This document shows positions 14,201 to 26,240 of a stretch of DNA of 64,000 nt, piece after piece. Each line of letters begins with the position of its first letter. Position 1 is the first letter of the stretch. The DNA lies in assembly GCA_958496175.1 (NCBI GenBank), contig OY292279.1:4216001-4280000 (forward strand), written 5' to 3'. The position numbers were made by a program, and so were the translations under genes. The notes beneath the pieces were generated by a model that saw only the letters and a list, made by a program, of their open reading frames with translations, was not told the DNA's origin and did no database searches. This DNA is from Sisyra terminalis. Taxonomy: Eukaryota > Arthropoda > Insecta > Neuroptera > Sisyridae.

Positions 14201-16859
14201 TTTTTGAAACGAATGACCTCAAAAATCTCTAAATGCGAAATTATAAGTAATTTCACGGAAAATTTACAATATACTCCTGGCGAAGAGGTCCCTGGATCAC
14301 CAGGTGTATTGGGAAACTTAAAAAACTAAAATTCATAATTGCGACATGAATGAATAAGGCGTTTATATAAGTGTAGTGTTCACGAAATTCCCCGACATAC
14401 CTTGAAATAGACCTGGACATTATCTTCTGGAATTTCTTTTAAATTTAAATTAAAATAAGTTTGGATTAACAGCCGAGATTTAACAGTCACTGATTAATAG
14501 TGTGAGGTCCATTAAATTCTCTGATTTACCTGAAGGACGTGGACATCATCCTCTAGAGTTTTTTAGTACTTTTACGGTAAAATTATTTAAAATTAATGGT
14601 TCATTGTAATTTTTACTTTAATCTAAAGAATCAAAACATTTAAATCGTATTTCAATTTTGTTTTGTTTGATATTTCAAAGAAACTCCCGTAGATGATGTT
14701 CACGATAACTCCAGGTAACTGTAAAGTTTTTTTAACTAAATTTAAAAAAACCTCCAGAAAATAATGTCCACGTTTACGTCCAGGTACTTAGGGGAATCCA
14801 GATCCTTATATGTGAAATCAGCGACCTCAAAAATCCCAAAATAAGTGATTACAATTTACTTCAAAGAAAATTTCCAAGGATTATGGTTTCTGGATCACCA
14901 GGTGCATGAAAAAACTTATTGAAACCAATATTCGAGATCACAACCTTTAAAACTGTGGGCTGTATAGTATATATTTTACATATATGTGTAATGTTCATGA
15001 AATTCCTCAACGTTCCCCAATTGGCTAGACCTCGACCTCATCTTCAGAAGTTTCTGTTAAATTTAGAACAAAATATGTTTGGAATTAACAAAAATGCGAT
15101 TTTTCTATCCATTTTGATTGAACTCCCCGACGTATCTGAAGGTAGACGTGGACATCATCTTCAAGAGTTTTTGAAGTTTCTCGTTGTATTTAACGTGCTT
15201 TTTCAGTAAAATCATTCCAAATTAAAATTGGGGCTTATTATTTTACTCAAAACTTCGGTAGTTTTCTATTTTAAAACAAATTCCTTGAACTTAATAAGAA
15301 AATTTATAAGATATTTCAAAGGATTTTCAGAAAATTATGTCTACGCTTCCTCCAAGGGTTCCGTGGAACTTCCCAATTCTTAAATTTGTAATCAGTGACA
15401 CCAAAAATTCGTTCATAAATAATTGCAAGTGATTTCAAAGAAAATTCTATATGAACTCCAGGTGATGAAGTTCCTTGACCTCCAGGTGCTTGGACCCATT
15501 ATTCGTAATTGGTGACCCCAAAATTAACTGCTAGAAATATGAATTTTTGGCTACACGAATACAACAATCCGTTTATATAAAATAAAAAAGGTGCAACATT
15601 TTCAGACTTTTAGGAACTAAATGTAAAATTTTCCGAGGTTTTGAGCCTTTTTGTGCTAGATTTACTTGTCTGGAAGTTTATCAAATTCAAGACTTGGAAA
15701 AAATGTGTTTTACAACCAAAAATCCTTCGTGGAAATTGAACCAAAAACGACTAAATTGAAATTTACGAAAGTTCTTCCGTGTGGAAAATGGGAACATTTA
15801 GACGTCTGAGTATTTTCAATTTAGATTTTGGTAAGGGGTTTTATATTTAATTTTCAAGTATACCTGGTACTCTAAAAATTTTTTTTTTAGGCGAGTTGCC
15901 GGATGATTTAAAATTGATAATAAAAGTTCAACATCTTTTTCCTCGATAACCAAGTAATTGTTACAAGGGGAAGAAAAAGATTAAAGATTGTTTACTAACT
16001 TACCCTCAGAAAAACTTCCGTATGAATCCGCCAAAGTACAAAAGAGTAGCCACAATCCATAAATTCCAAGAAAAGTACTGAAAAACATCAATTTAAAAAT
16101 AATTAAGATGAAAAAATTAACTTTTGCTTTTTTTATTTACAAAGTAACGATGTCTGTAGTAGTCCAAACGTTTTCTGCTTTTAGTGAACAAAATTGTTCG
16201 TCCACGGTAACGTTCACCGGACCCAAACTGTTATTTTCCTCCAACTCTTGGCCGACAATGGTTTCGATTTCGTTGTTAGAACACGAAGACGGAAAACAAA
16301 CCCCCAGCTTTTGGGTTTTCAAGTCAATTATTTTGGATTCTACTTCTGGAGTGTAATTACTGATCCTCACAAAAACTAAACAGTATTTTCCCTGAATATT
16401 CAATTCAGATTCGTTGATTTCAATACACTCATCAAAATTGCCGAAACTAATTATATTTCCGGCCATCATTCCGGACGGCATCTTTGCACTGGCATCTGCC
16501 ACTGAAAATAAATAATTTGGAGTAGTAAAAGATAATTATTATAAAAGCATTGTAATTATTATAATTTTACGATATAAAAGCACCTCTACGAGGGTAAAAT
16601 AGGCAGTTAATATTACATAAGGGTTAGAGAATATAAGTTGAAATTATTTGCCAAAAATAAAAACAGGAAATCACAAGATTTTGTGCAAATAACGGATAAT
16701 GGATCTTTTGCGATTTGACCAAAGCCAAAAATAGGAAATTACAAACTTACTTTTTTTGCCCCATTTGGTTTCTTCGGCCGAAGAATTGGTGCATTGCCAA
16801 ATTGCATCAACACCAAATATTAATAGTGGAAAACACCAAATTAAATTGAATTTAAACAT
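8278..16859 (-). CDS. Nose-resistant-to-fluoxetine (NRF-6)-like membrane acyltransferase
   Basis: Eleven minus-strand exons join in frame to 635 residues: 16859-16751, 16501-16141, 16077-16004, 12591-12386, 12320-12157, 11999-11831, 11728-11532, 9080-8957, 8897-8708, 8650-8508 and 8448-8278. The first encodes a signal peptide (MFKFNLIWCFPLLIFGVDA). The next two give the extracellular NRF domain (MADASAKMPSGMM, GNFDEC, GVCFPSSCS). The remainder is acyltransferase-3 with many membrane spans: NCLDGLRVLSLLWIILSHR, YAVDSFFVLSGTLV, HRFLR, CYMPSWYLNVDFQLY, THARATPWFVGLFVG, CHFGYGGP, and the C-terminal PFVKISYGMYLF. In C. elegans this family affects lipid and drug uptake, but the insect substrates are unknown. 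Length is within the family range. Introns 3 (3.4 kb) and 7 (2.4 kb) are filled with tandem repeats. The start is the only ATG preceding the signal peptide. Confidence 0.9.
9150..9790. repeat. Diverged direct repeats in NRF-like intron 7
   Basis: Two units of roughly 360 bp share AACATGATTTCCACCACAAA, an AAAATTGATT word, TTTCCTGTATTTGCCATAGT and AAAGTTCTAAAAGTTACTAG. The first unit contains a GC-rich hairpin (9194-9210) that the second has lost. Partial further copies follow to about 10.9 kb. Confidence 0.7.
10150..11420. repeat. About 930-bp tandem duplication in NRF-like intron 7
   Basis: The block containing ACACAAGTGGTAAGTGTAAT and GAAGATTCCCGTGATCGTAT appears at about 10195 and again at about 11105. 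Flanking sequence repeats with it, including TTTTCTGAAATCGA and TATGGCATTTATGAAAAATT. The copies are diverged and non-coding. Minus-strand open stretches inside it are repeat shadows. Confidence 0.72.
12940..15520. repeat. About 700-bp tandem repeat in NRF-like intron 3
   Basis: Three diverged units start near 13285, 13988 and 14680. Each contains CCAGAAGATGATGTCCA in direct orientation, and GGACATCATCTTCTGGA or a variant in reverse. Each also carries TACCTCCAGGTACGCCAAGG and GGATCACCAGGTGTAT. The first two units are close copies (period about 703 bp) and the third is degraded. The short core alternates in direction within each unit, so each transcript could form several local hairpins. Confidence 0.75.
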
Positions 16860-17640
16860 CGCGTTAATGCAACTTTGCCTGACGAATTGAACCACCTTTA
16901 ATGCAGTTTGTGGAGCAATGGATGCATTGATTGTAGATTGAATGTTTTCGATGCATTTTATACCTTAAATCAGGAAATATCTGATTCAGATTACTATTAT
17001 CTAATATCTTTCGTCTTTCCAAACAAAAATATCTATTTAATTGCTTCATTGATTAATCAGAGGCAATCTATTTTTATTTATAACAAATGCATGGTTTTCT
17101 ACCCTTTCTAACGGGTTAATTCTACCGAATTGACTTATAAATTCTTACAAATTTGGATTTTTCAAGTAAAAAAATTACGCATGTTTTTTTCTGAGGAATT
17201 AAATTGATTAATTGCATTGATAATTACTTTTAATTTTCGAGACCCACTTTTGAGTGCATTCAACCGTGATGCCAAGTGCATCAAATACGTAATCCTTATC
17301 AAAAAAAAAGATTTTGAATGAATTTACGATTTTTTTTTTAAAATTTCGCGGGATATATTTTGACATCAAGGCCAACTTGTTTACTATATCTGTATTAAAG
17401 CAAAGCAAGGCTACCATGATGTGCATATGTGTTAGTGTTTAAATCCCTCCCATTCACAAACCCTACCGCAGCATTTCTAGTACATATGCATTCACTAGAG
17501 TGCCAGGACAATCAGCAACCCTCCGACCCTCCAACCCTGCGGTTGGAAACCATACATTTGTTCAACACATGTGCTCCTGGCACGAAACCATCGCAAAAAG
17601 CGTTACGCCCCCACATAAGACGAAACTTTATGTGACATTT
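16860..17640. promoter_or_regulatory. 5' flank of the NRF-like gene
   Basis: This is AT-rich upstream sequence of the minus-strand acyltransferase gene. No TATA box or 5' UTR exon can be assigned with confidence. Open stretches on both strands show no family features. Confidence 0.3.
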
Positions 17641-19260
17641 TCGACAGCTTTCAGGTGAAAAATAATCGAAGAAAATGTGACAGCTTTCTCCTGGAACGTG
17701 GCGAGCTTTTCACGTTTATGTCATCCTGATGGAAGCGTCGTTTGCAAAATGGAAAGCTCACTTTCACTCCTACACGGGGTTGAAAACGCTCCCCTACGTC
17801 GAATTTTAATCGAGGGGTGAAATACGCACCCCGATGTAAATTTTTTCATGCATATGCTTAAATTTAACGTTAAAATTAAGTTCTTGTGGTTTTAAAACGA
17901 TTCTTTAAGTTTTTCTTCCTGGAAAATTTTTTAAGATTGCAATCTTCAAAAGCGTTAACTTATAGTAACCTGATCGTTATATATTGGTTGGAAGCCGCGC
18001 CCAAGCTTCCCCGAGTGGTTGAATGAACTCGCAAGAAAAAAATCAAAGGTGCAGCTTTGCTGCACCAGATTCTGCGCCCCTAATACCGAAGTAGATCATT
18101 TTGAAGAACGTTTGTCTCACAAGTTTGCCATGGAAAACGTAACCTACTTGATTAGGGTGCCAACTGCTAATTTCTGCCAATTTCTGCAATGAAATTTTAA
18201 TTAATTAATTTTTTTATGATTATAGTATCCTGATAGGTTACTGACGTCATTTTCCAATAGTTTCAACCGGATGGGTTCTATCTGTTGCGATCCTATTCAT
18301 AGGGTTATGCAATTCAACTTTTTAAAGTTGGGGTGAAAAAATTTGCGCCTGACTGGTCCATCTATGGGATCCTGGTATCGTGTTGACGTCATTTCTTAAA
18401 CGAATTTCAAAAGAATTTTGAAACGTCGTGAACTTGAGAAAACCCACCAGGTGGCGCATAATTTTTGATTGATTTCCAGACTTTGTTAACCCCATTTGTT
18501 TTGGTGACACTAGGGCATTAATCTGGCGTTGTTTACATGAAGCCCTCCGGTGTTATGCGTTCCTGGTCGGTTGTTGACGTCAGTTTCCAGCATACTCACA
18601 AATTACTGAAGACATCTCCATTCCCATTTAAAACGCCAATCCATACCTAACAATAAAAACAGAAAAACTTTCAATTTTTTGCTTTCGACCAAATAAATTT
18701 TCTTATTCCAAAAAAAAATTGTTAAAAATTTAAAAAAAAAATATATAAAAAATTTTGGGCTTAAACCTTCAAGCGTTAAGCTCAATGCTCACAATGCACA
18801 TTTATGCGATCCTAATAACAAGGTAACGTGAACTTTATTGTTATAACTCCCACGCATTTACCCCTTTCAACACTGCCAAAAGAGAAAACTATGCTTACAA
18901 TAATCCGACAGGTAAGCAAATCGAAAGACAGAACCAACCCAATACAAAACTCAATCAGTAAAAGCAAGACAACAAAATTTACTAGTGCAGTTACCAAGTC
19001 CACGCCTTTTACATCAACGTGAGCCTTGAGAGACCAAGCGTACATCTCTTTTCATCTTTCATTTTCATGTTGGGCATTTCACTTCAGATGTAACCCATGG
19101 TATTTTACCCTTCGTATGGGTTCCTAATACTGAATTGACGTCATATTACATCATCAGTGACGACCCTTAATGGCGCCCCTGTCTTTCAGCTGCCTGGTTT
19201 CAATTTCGCTCCCCTTTGTACACCCCTCGGTGACAAATTCTTAACAATTTCATGGAACAT
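17640..19260. promoter_or_regulatory. Intergenic block with four TGACGTCA palindromes and a CTCF-like site
   Basis: Four exact TGACGTCA (CRE) palindromes lie at 18242, 18384, 18575 and 19136. Each is preceded by a degenerate ATCCTGATA / GTTCCTGGT / GTTCCTAAT word, so they look like remnants of a diverged tandem repeat. At 18444-18457 the sequence CCACCAGGTGGCGC matches the insect and vertebrate CTCF core. Base composition is more GC-rich than the surroundings. No coding exon was recognised. Confidence 0.5.
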
Positions 19261-19509
19261 TGACCCCATTCTAGAATTCTCAACATTTTTTTTCAAATAA
19301 TCCGAAAAAACACTTAACTATCAAATATTTGAATTTTTGATTCTTGTAAGTTGAAAACTTTCTTTATTGAAACAATAAAATTTAAAATCTTATTGTTAAA
19401 CTTGCTTCAAAATCATTAAACTTTTAATTGGACACCAAAAAGGACTAACCAAGATATTCAGAGAAAAAATTTAGTAAATTAAAGAAGAAATTGTGGACTT
19501 TTTGGAAGA

Positions 19510-22500
19510 ATTTCGATTAAATTTGGTTAAAAATTTTCCCGAATCTTTAAACTTTGATAACATGGTAACCAAATCCACAAAAAAAACTTTTGTGGATAGT
19601 TAGCTACTTACAACTTTAGAAGTAGTAATAATAAACGATACTTGCTAAAATATTTTTCACAAACCCTTAATATTTTTTAGTAATCCATGGTTAAAAACAA
19701 GCATAAAAAACCACCCTTCATGGTTACACCTAATGAGGACTTATGTTACACATACCACACATAAAACACGTGGAGATGGGGTGAAAAACATTGCGGAAAA
19801 AATCAAAATAAACAATAAAGTAAATGAAGATAACTCAATAATTTTTTAGAGAAAATAATACTGTACCCGATTATTTATATTTCATAAAAATCGGACGTAT
19901 ATTACTCTTAAATCGTATACCAAAAACAACCATAAAAAACCACCCTTCATGGTTAAACTTTATGAGGAGTTATGTTGCACATACCACACATAAAACACGT
20001 GGAGAAGGGGTGAAAAATATTGCAGAAAAAAATCGAAATAAAGAATAAAGTAAATGAAGAAAACTTAATAATTTGTTAGAAAAAATAATACTGTACCCAA
20101 TTATTTATATTTCATAAAAATTGGACATATATTACCCTAAAATCGTATGCCATTGCTATTTGAACTTTGTGAGGAGTTGGGTTGAATACATCCCACATTT
20201 TCCATCAAACCTTCAGGTAAAAAATAAAGTTGATTAACGTGGAAAAAGATTATGGTAACTTATGTTTTATTTCAGGAAAACTATTAAAATTATCTACGTT
20301 AATGATATTGAAATAAAAAAAAAGAATTTCATGAAAATTTATGGATATTTCCTAGCATTTAACACACATCCCATGCAATTCCTTTGTGTGGAATAAAGTG
20401 GCACTTATCCCACATAAACAATTCGAATCCACAGGGGTAAAAAATTATGAGGAAAACATACATTTTTTTCTATGAAATTATAAAAAAATACTTATATTCA
20501 ATATAAGATAAGCATAAATATATGATATTGCTTAACTCTTTGTGTATTATGTGGAGTTGTGTAACATTACCCCACGCGTCTTTTCAAGTTTTGGTGGGTA
20601 ACAAATATTTGGTAAATATCTGAGCGGAAAACAACAACTAATGTTTTTTTTTTGCAGGAAAAATCTTTAAATTATCTTCATTCATGATATTGAAGTAAAG
20701 AAATTTGTTTCGATAAAATTTACAAGTATTTTCTTGCAAATCAACAAACATACCATGCATTCACGATTGTGTGGAGTTATGTGGCACTTACCCCGCATAA
20801 AAATGGTTCGAATTAATAGGGATAAAATATGATGAGGAAAAAACATTTTTCTAGGATATTGTAAAAGAATTAATAATATTCAATAGTTGGAAAAATAATC
20901 ATTGGTATGAGGAGTTTTGTTCAATTTACACCACTTGGGTCTTCAAGTTGTTAAAGTAGTTGTCTTAAAAGTTAAATAAAAATATTTTTCTTTTTTAGGT
21001 ACTCATTAAGAGTTTGCACCTACTAAAGGCAAAAAAACAAGATAAATCTGAATAATTTTGCCAGTTTTATAAGCAATTTAAAACCATAATGTTCACCAAA
21101 TCACTCTTTAGAGTTAAAACTATTTTGCTATTTATCTATACCTAATTAAGTAAGTTTAGATACTAAATACTGCATAAATATAAGACTAATACAAGAATAA
21201 AATTTTAGTACTTTCATATGGAATAACATATAAATTTTGTGGATGATAAAGGAAAAAACTAATACATATCATGGAAAAGAACCAAAGCTGAAATTCTAGC
21301 ACATATCTTCTGAAATATTAGCACCAGCTTAAAAAGGAATTCTGAAGTTATCCCTGTTAAAAAGTGGCAACTAAACGACTTCTAATGGGTTTTTGGGACA
21401 TTAAAATTCCTTTTTGTTACCACTTCAAAATGGTGTAAATGCAATGATTGATCGCTAAGAAATCATGAAATAAAGATGTTATCTTTATTATATTCTATCA
21501 GGAGTCAATTTACTTCTTGTAAGACAGAGCTGGGTGGAATCATTAATGGTGACAGAATCCAAATTCCATTAGCATCCTTTGTATGTATTCTAAAATGAAA
21601 ACCTTGTCAAAAATTGGAAGGAAGAATTTTAAAAATTTAACCACCGGGGAAACTAAATCTGCCATTAAGCAGAAATAATATTATCAAATGTAAATTACTA
21701 CGTTTTGAAAGTATTTTATAAGCTTTTGGTTAACAAAATATTATTTTTTTGATCATGATTTACTTTTGCGATCCAAACTGTAAATGATATAGGTAAATAT
21801 ATAATAACTCCACATAATGTACATAGAGCCATAGTATTATGATAATTTTGAAGATAGTTCTTACCTAAGATTATTTATTCAATGAAAACATTAAATTTTG
21901 TAGTATTTTCTTTAATTACATAGAATAAATGTAAGTTTTCCTCCTAATTTCTTACCCGTTTTTAATCGAATCGTATACGTGGGATAAGTGCCCCTTTACT
22001 CCACACAATGGTGAGTGCATGGTACGAAAAAAATAAAAAATAGTTTCTTCGAAACTATTTTTTTGTCTCAATATCATTAATGTAGATAATGTAAATGCTT
22101 TCCCTGAAATAAAACATAAGTTATTGCATTTCTTATTCATGTTTATCAACTTTATTTTTTACCTGACAATTTGGTGGAATATGTGGTATGTATTCAGCCC
22201 AACTCCACATAAAATTAAAACAGCTATGGTATGCGATTGAAGAGTAATATACGTCCGATTTTTATGAAATATAAATAATTGGGTTCAATATTATTTTCTC
22301 TAAAAAATTATTGACTTTTCTTGATTTACTTTATTGTTTATTTCTATTTTTTTCCGCAATGTTTTTCACCCCTTCTCCACGTGTTTTATGGGTGGTATGT
22401 GCAACATAAGTCCTCATTAGGTGTAACCATGAAAGGTGGTTTTTTATGTTTGTTTTTAACGATGGATTTCTAAAAAATATTAAAGGTTTGTGAAAAATAT

Positions 22501-23060
22501 TTTAGCAAGTATCGTTTATTATTACTACTTCTAAAGTTGTAAGTAGCTAACTATCCACAAAAGTTTTTTTTGTGGATTTGGTTACCATGTTATCAAAGTT
22601 TAAAGATTCGGGAAAATTTTTAACCAAATTTTCTCGAAATTCTTTTTTTTTTATTTCAATATCATTAACGTGGATAATTTCAATAGTTTTCCTGAAATAA
22701 AATATAAGTTACCATAATCTTTTTCCACGTTAATCAACCATATTTTTTACCTGAAGGTTTAATGGAATATGTGGCATATATTCAACCCAACTCCTCACAA
22801 AGTTCAAATAGCAATGGTATACGATTTAAGAGTAATATATGTCTGATTTTTATGAAATATAAATAATTGGGTTCAGTATTATTTTCTCTAAAAAATTATT
22901 GACTTTTCTTGATTTACTTTATTGTTTATTTCGATTTTTTCCGCAATGTTTTTCACCCCATCTCCACGTGTTTTATGTGTGGTATGTGCAACACAACTCC
23001 TCATAAAGTTTAACCATGAAGGGTGGTTTGGTATGCTTAGTTTTTAACGATGAATTTCTA
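19510..23060. repeat. 3.5-kb inverted and tandem repeat complex
   Basis: Left sequence 19510-20430 returns as its reverse complement at about 22640-21955. Shared words include AACCACCCTTCATGGTTA, ACACGTGGAG, CATAAAAATCGGACGTATAT and TGATAACATGGTAACCAAAT. The left arm has one block doubled (231-bp period, 19686 and 19917). The right arm is followed by a second tandem copy (22650-23060). Further diverged units with a TGTGGAGTTATGTGG-type word fill 20.4-20.9 kb. No transposase was seen. It may be a satellite-like foldback, and a transcript would form a very long hairpin. Confidence 0.8.
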
Positions 23061-23551
23061 AAAAATGCAAGGGATTTACACTAAAACATTTTACCTAATA
23101 TCTTTTATCATTACTTTTCTTGTTATTTTTGATTTAATTTCTGCCAAATCCTCCACTATTACTTCAACATAATACATTTCTTTCATTATGTATAATTTCC
23201 GCCTAAAATTTTAATGAAAAACTATTCTTTTTGGAATCATTTACCATTGTATCGAAGATTAAAGATTTGGGAAAAATTTGAACCCAATTGGATCGAATTT
23301 CTTCCAAAAATACAATTTCTGTTGTAATTTTTTACAAGTCCTCTACAATTTCTTTAATGCATTGTATTTTGGCAAAGAAAATATAAATTTTCTTACGTAT
23401 TTACGTTTTTTTCCGCGCAATTTTGTACCCGAATCATTTGTGTGTGAACTCCACCGTAGAAAATATAATTTCATGACTTCCACGGTTTTCCATACCTAAA
23501 TGAAAGTTTAGGAGGATTATCAAAATATCAAAATTTGGTTTTTATTTGCAG

Positions 23552-26240
23552 CATTTTACAAGATTACCCTATCAGAACCAGTCACCCCATCCTCAATAAT
23601 TGTGGGATCCGATCGGCGACAATGTCCTCCAAAAGAAGGAGTTCCCCAACCTCCGGAACGTGTGGATACCCATAAACGTCTCGAAGAACTACGGCGGCAC
23701 ATGGCACGAGAATCGTCGGTCGGATCTTTGCCTCTGGACTCCTACATTATAACCAACGACGACGAACACCAAGTTGGTCCTAATCGACAGATTTAACCGA
23801 TAATTCTTTTAATTTCTTTGTGATTTTTAGTCGGAACTAGTAACAGATCATGATAAACGTCGGGAATACCTAACAGGATTCACAGGATCAGTGGGACAAG
23901 CAATCGTCACGAGAAACAATGCAGCTTTATTTGTCGACGGAAGATATCACATCCAAGCTGATAAACAATTATCTTGTGAATGGTTATTGATGCGAGTTGG
24001 TCGTACCAATGTTCCAACGCAAGCCGAATGGCTGAAAAGCCAACTTCCACGTGGAGCTCGCGTCGGTGCCGATCCCAAATTGATCAACGTAATCGCCTGG
24101 GTCGAACTCCAGTATGAACTCGAACAAAAATCCATTCAACTCATTGAAGTCAAAAAGAATCTGGTTGATCTAATCTGGCCGGGTGATATTCGTCCATCGA
24201 AGCCCAAAGAAAAAGTCTTCGTTCTCGGTCTGGAATATGCAGGTATTTATTGTCCACTTTGTCACACATGTCCGTGAAACTTTGCGCTCACCACCCAAAA
24301 AGCCATGAACTTATTATTAGAAGTTCACGATTTTGTTCTGGGAAATTAAGTAAAAATTTGATGTGGCCCTCTGGAGGTGTTCCGTGGGAAGTGAAGGTCG
24401 CCAACGTTCGCCGGGAGTTGAACAAAACCGGAGCCGATGCTGTGGTCGTTACGGCGTTGGACGAAGTCGCGTGGCTGTTCAACATTCGTGGACGGGACGA
24501 TCCCTACAGTCCGGTCGTACAAAGTTATGCGATTGTTACACGAACGGAAATCTATTTGTACATAGACCAGGATAAAATTGACGATGACGTACGCCGGCAC
24601 CTGAAAACTTTCTTCTGCACTTATCCTGAATGTGTACGGTAAGAAAACCGCCCTAGCAATGTTTATAATTTCACAAATTTCATATAAATTTAGGATTCAA
24701 GCTTACGATAACATTTGGAGAGATCTTCGCACATTTTCGCAAGCCTGGAACTTGGTGATTCTTCCGACGGCCGCTCCGGCCAAACAGGCCGCCAGCCAAG
24801 CCATTTTCAGTGCCATTCCCGAGGCGAAACGTCTTCCGCGAGAACCAATCGTGAATATGTTAAAAGCGAAGAAAAATCCGGTTGAAATTCTCGGAATGCA
24901 ACGGGCCCACATTCGCGATGCCGCCGCTTTTTGTGATTTCATGGCATATTTTGAGGAAAAGGTAAATTTCTGAATAGTTTCAGTGGAAAATTAACAAACA
25001 ATTCTCGATATTTTTAGTTTTATGACGGCGAGAATTGGACGGAATATCGATTAGCGAAAGAATTGGATTCTTTCCGGTATGCACAAAATTTATCTCTGGG
25101 CTTGAGTTTTCCAACGATCGTTGGATTTGGGCCAAACGGTGCCAGTCCACATTACGAGCCGAATAATTTAACATCGTTATTAATAACCGACGACAGCACT
25201 ATCGTAATTGATTCGGGTGGCCAATATTTAGGTGAAGTTAATGGGACATTTGGACATTATGGACAGTTTGCAGATGGTAAATTTTTCGCACTTCTTTTAG
25301 ATGGCACAACCGATTTGACTAGAACTATGCATATGGGTGAACCCACGCAAGAACAGAAGGATGCCTATACGCGGATTTTAATCGGACAAATTCAAGTTTC
25401 GAAATTGATTTTTCCGGGCAATGTGATGATGTCGGAGGTGGATATTTTGGCGAGGGCACCGTTATGGGCGGGCGGTTTGGACTTTATGCATGGAACAGGA
25501 CATGGAATTGGAGCTTTTCTTTACGTCCATGAGTGTGAGTCCTTAAAAAAACCAATTCCTTTTGATAAATATTAAAATTTAATGTTTATTTTTTGAGATC
25601 TATAAGTTAGTTTACAAAAAACGAAGTCTAACTTAAGATATTTTTTTCAGCCCCCATTGTCCTCACCTATACGAGCCATAGTAAACAAAAATTTAAAGAA
25701 GGATACTTCTTTTCAAGTGGTAAGACCCAATCAATCTTAAATCCCTAAAAAAACTCATAAAACAACAATTTTACAGAACCCGGATATTACAAAGAAGGTG
25801 ATTTTGGAATTCGTTTAGAAAACATTCTAGAAGTAGTGGTTGATCGCAAAAAAGGGAAACATTTAAGTGGACAACCGTATTTGAAGTTCAAAGACGTGGC
25901 ACTGGTACCTTACGAACCAAAATTAATGGATGACTCGTTACTTACCATAGAACACGTAACTAAAAATCATAACATTTGAAAATTTCTACAACTGATTTCT
26001 ATCTACAACTTTTAGCGGCAATGGATCAATAATTACAACACAAAAATCCGCAATCTTGTTGGTGCCGAATTGAAAAAACAGTTACGTATGAAAGGTTTCT
26101 ATTGGATGATGCGAAAAACAAAACATATCCCCGAAACTGGTACCATTTCTGGTGCTATTCCGCTAGTGTTCCATGCAAATTGCCTAATAATTTCTACTGT
26201 AACTTTAGTGTTAATTGAATCAAATAAGTTGGTACTTTGA
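23552..26240 (+). CDS. Xaa-Pro aminopeptidase, secreted or membrane type (5' partial)
   Basis: Nine exons give 693 codons in frame: 23552-23772, 23831-24242, 24377-24638, 24694-24961, 25018-25231, 25301-25534, 25651-25719, 25777-25955 and 26016-26240. The protein is an M24B aminopeptidase P, which removes N-terminal residues preceding proline. It has a creatinase-like N domain (HQSELVTDHDKRREYLTGFTG split over exons 1-2; LFVDGRYHIQA), a second domain (EVAWLFNIRG), and a pita-bread catalytic domain. Expected metal ligands are visible: Asp in DSGGQY (25210), Asp in DGTTDLTRT (25312), His in HGTGHGIG, and Glu in EPGYY and near RLENILE. A hydrophobic C-terminus (LVFHANCLIISTVTLVLI) fits a GPI or membrane anchor, as in XPNPEP2. 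Exon 1 opens in phase 1, so an upstream signal-peptide exon is missing from the model. The first donor (GTTGGT) is weak. Confidence 0.92.
25232..25300 (+). other. 69-nt stop-free intron inside the aminopeptidase active site
   Basis: TTAG|GTGAAG ... CTTCTTTTAG|ATGGC bounds an intron of exactly 69 nt. It is divisible by three and lacks stops. Removing it restores DSGGQYLDGTTD, whereas retaining it inserts 23 residues between the two metal-binding aspartates. Confidence 0.85.

Noticed and set aside
12940..15520. Possible CRISPR-like array because of the regularly repeated short core
   Set aside because: The cores are diverged, occur in both orientations, have irregular spacing, and lie in a eukaryotic intron.
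24243..24376. Open stretch between aminopeptidase exons 2 and 3
   Set aside because: Splicing 24242 to 24377 gives the family-like LEYAGVPWEVKVANVRREL. The stretch is intron despite its open frame and weak pyrimidine tract.
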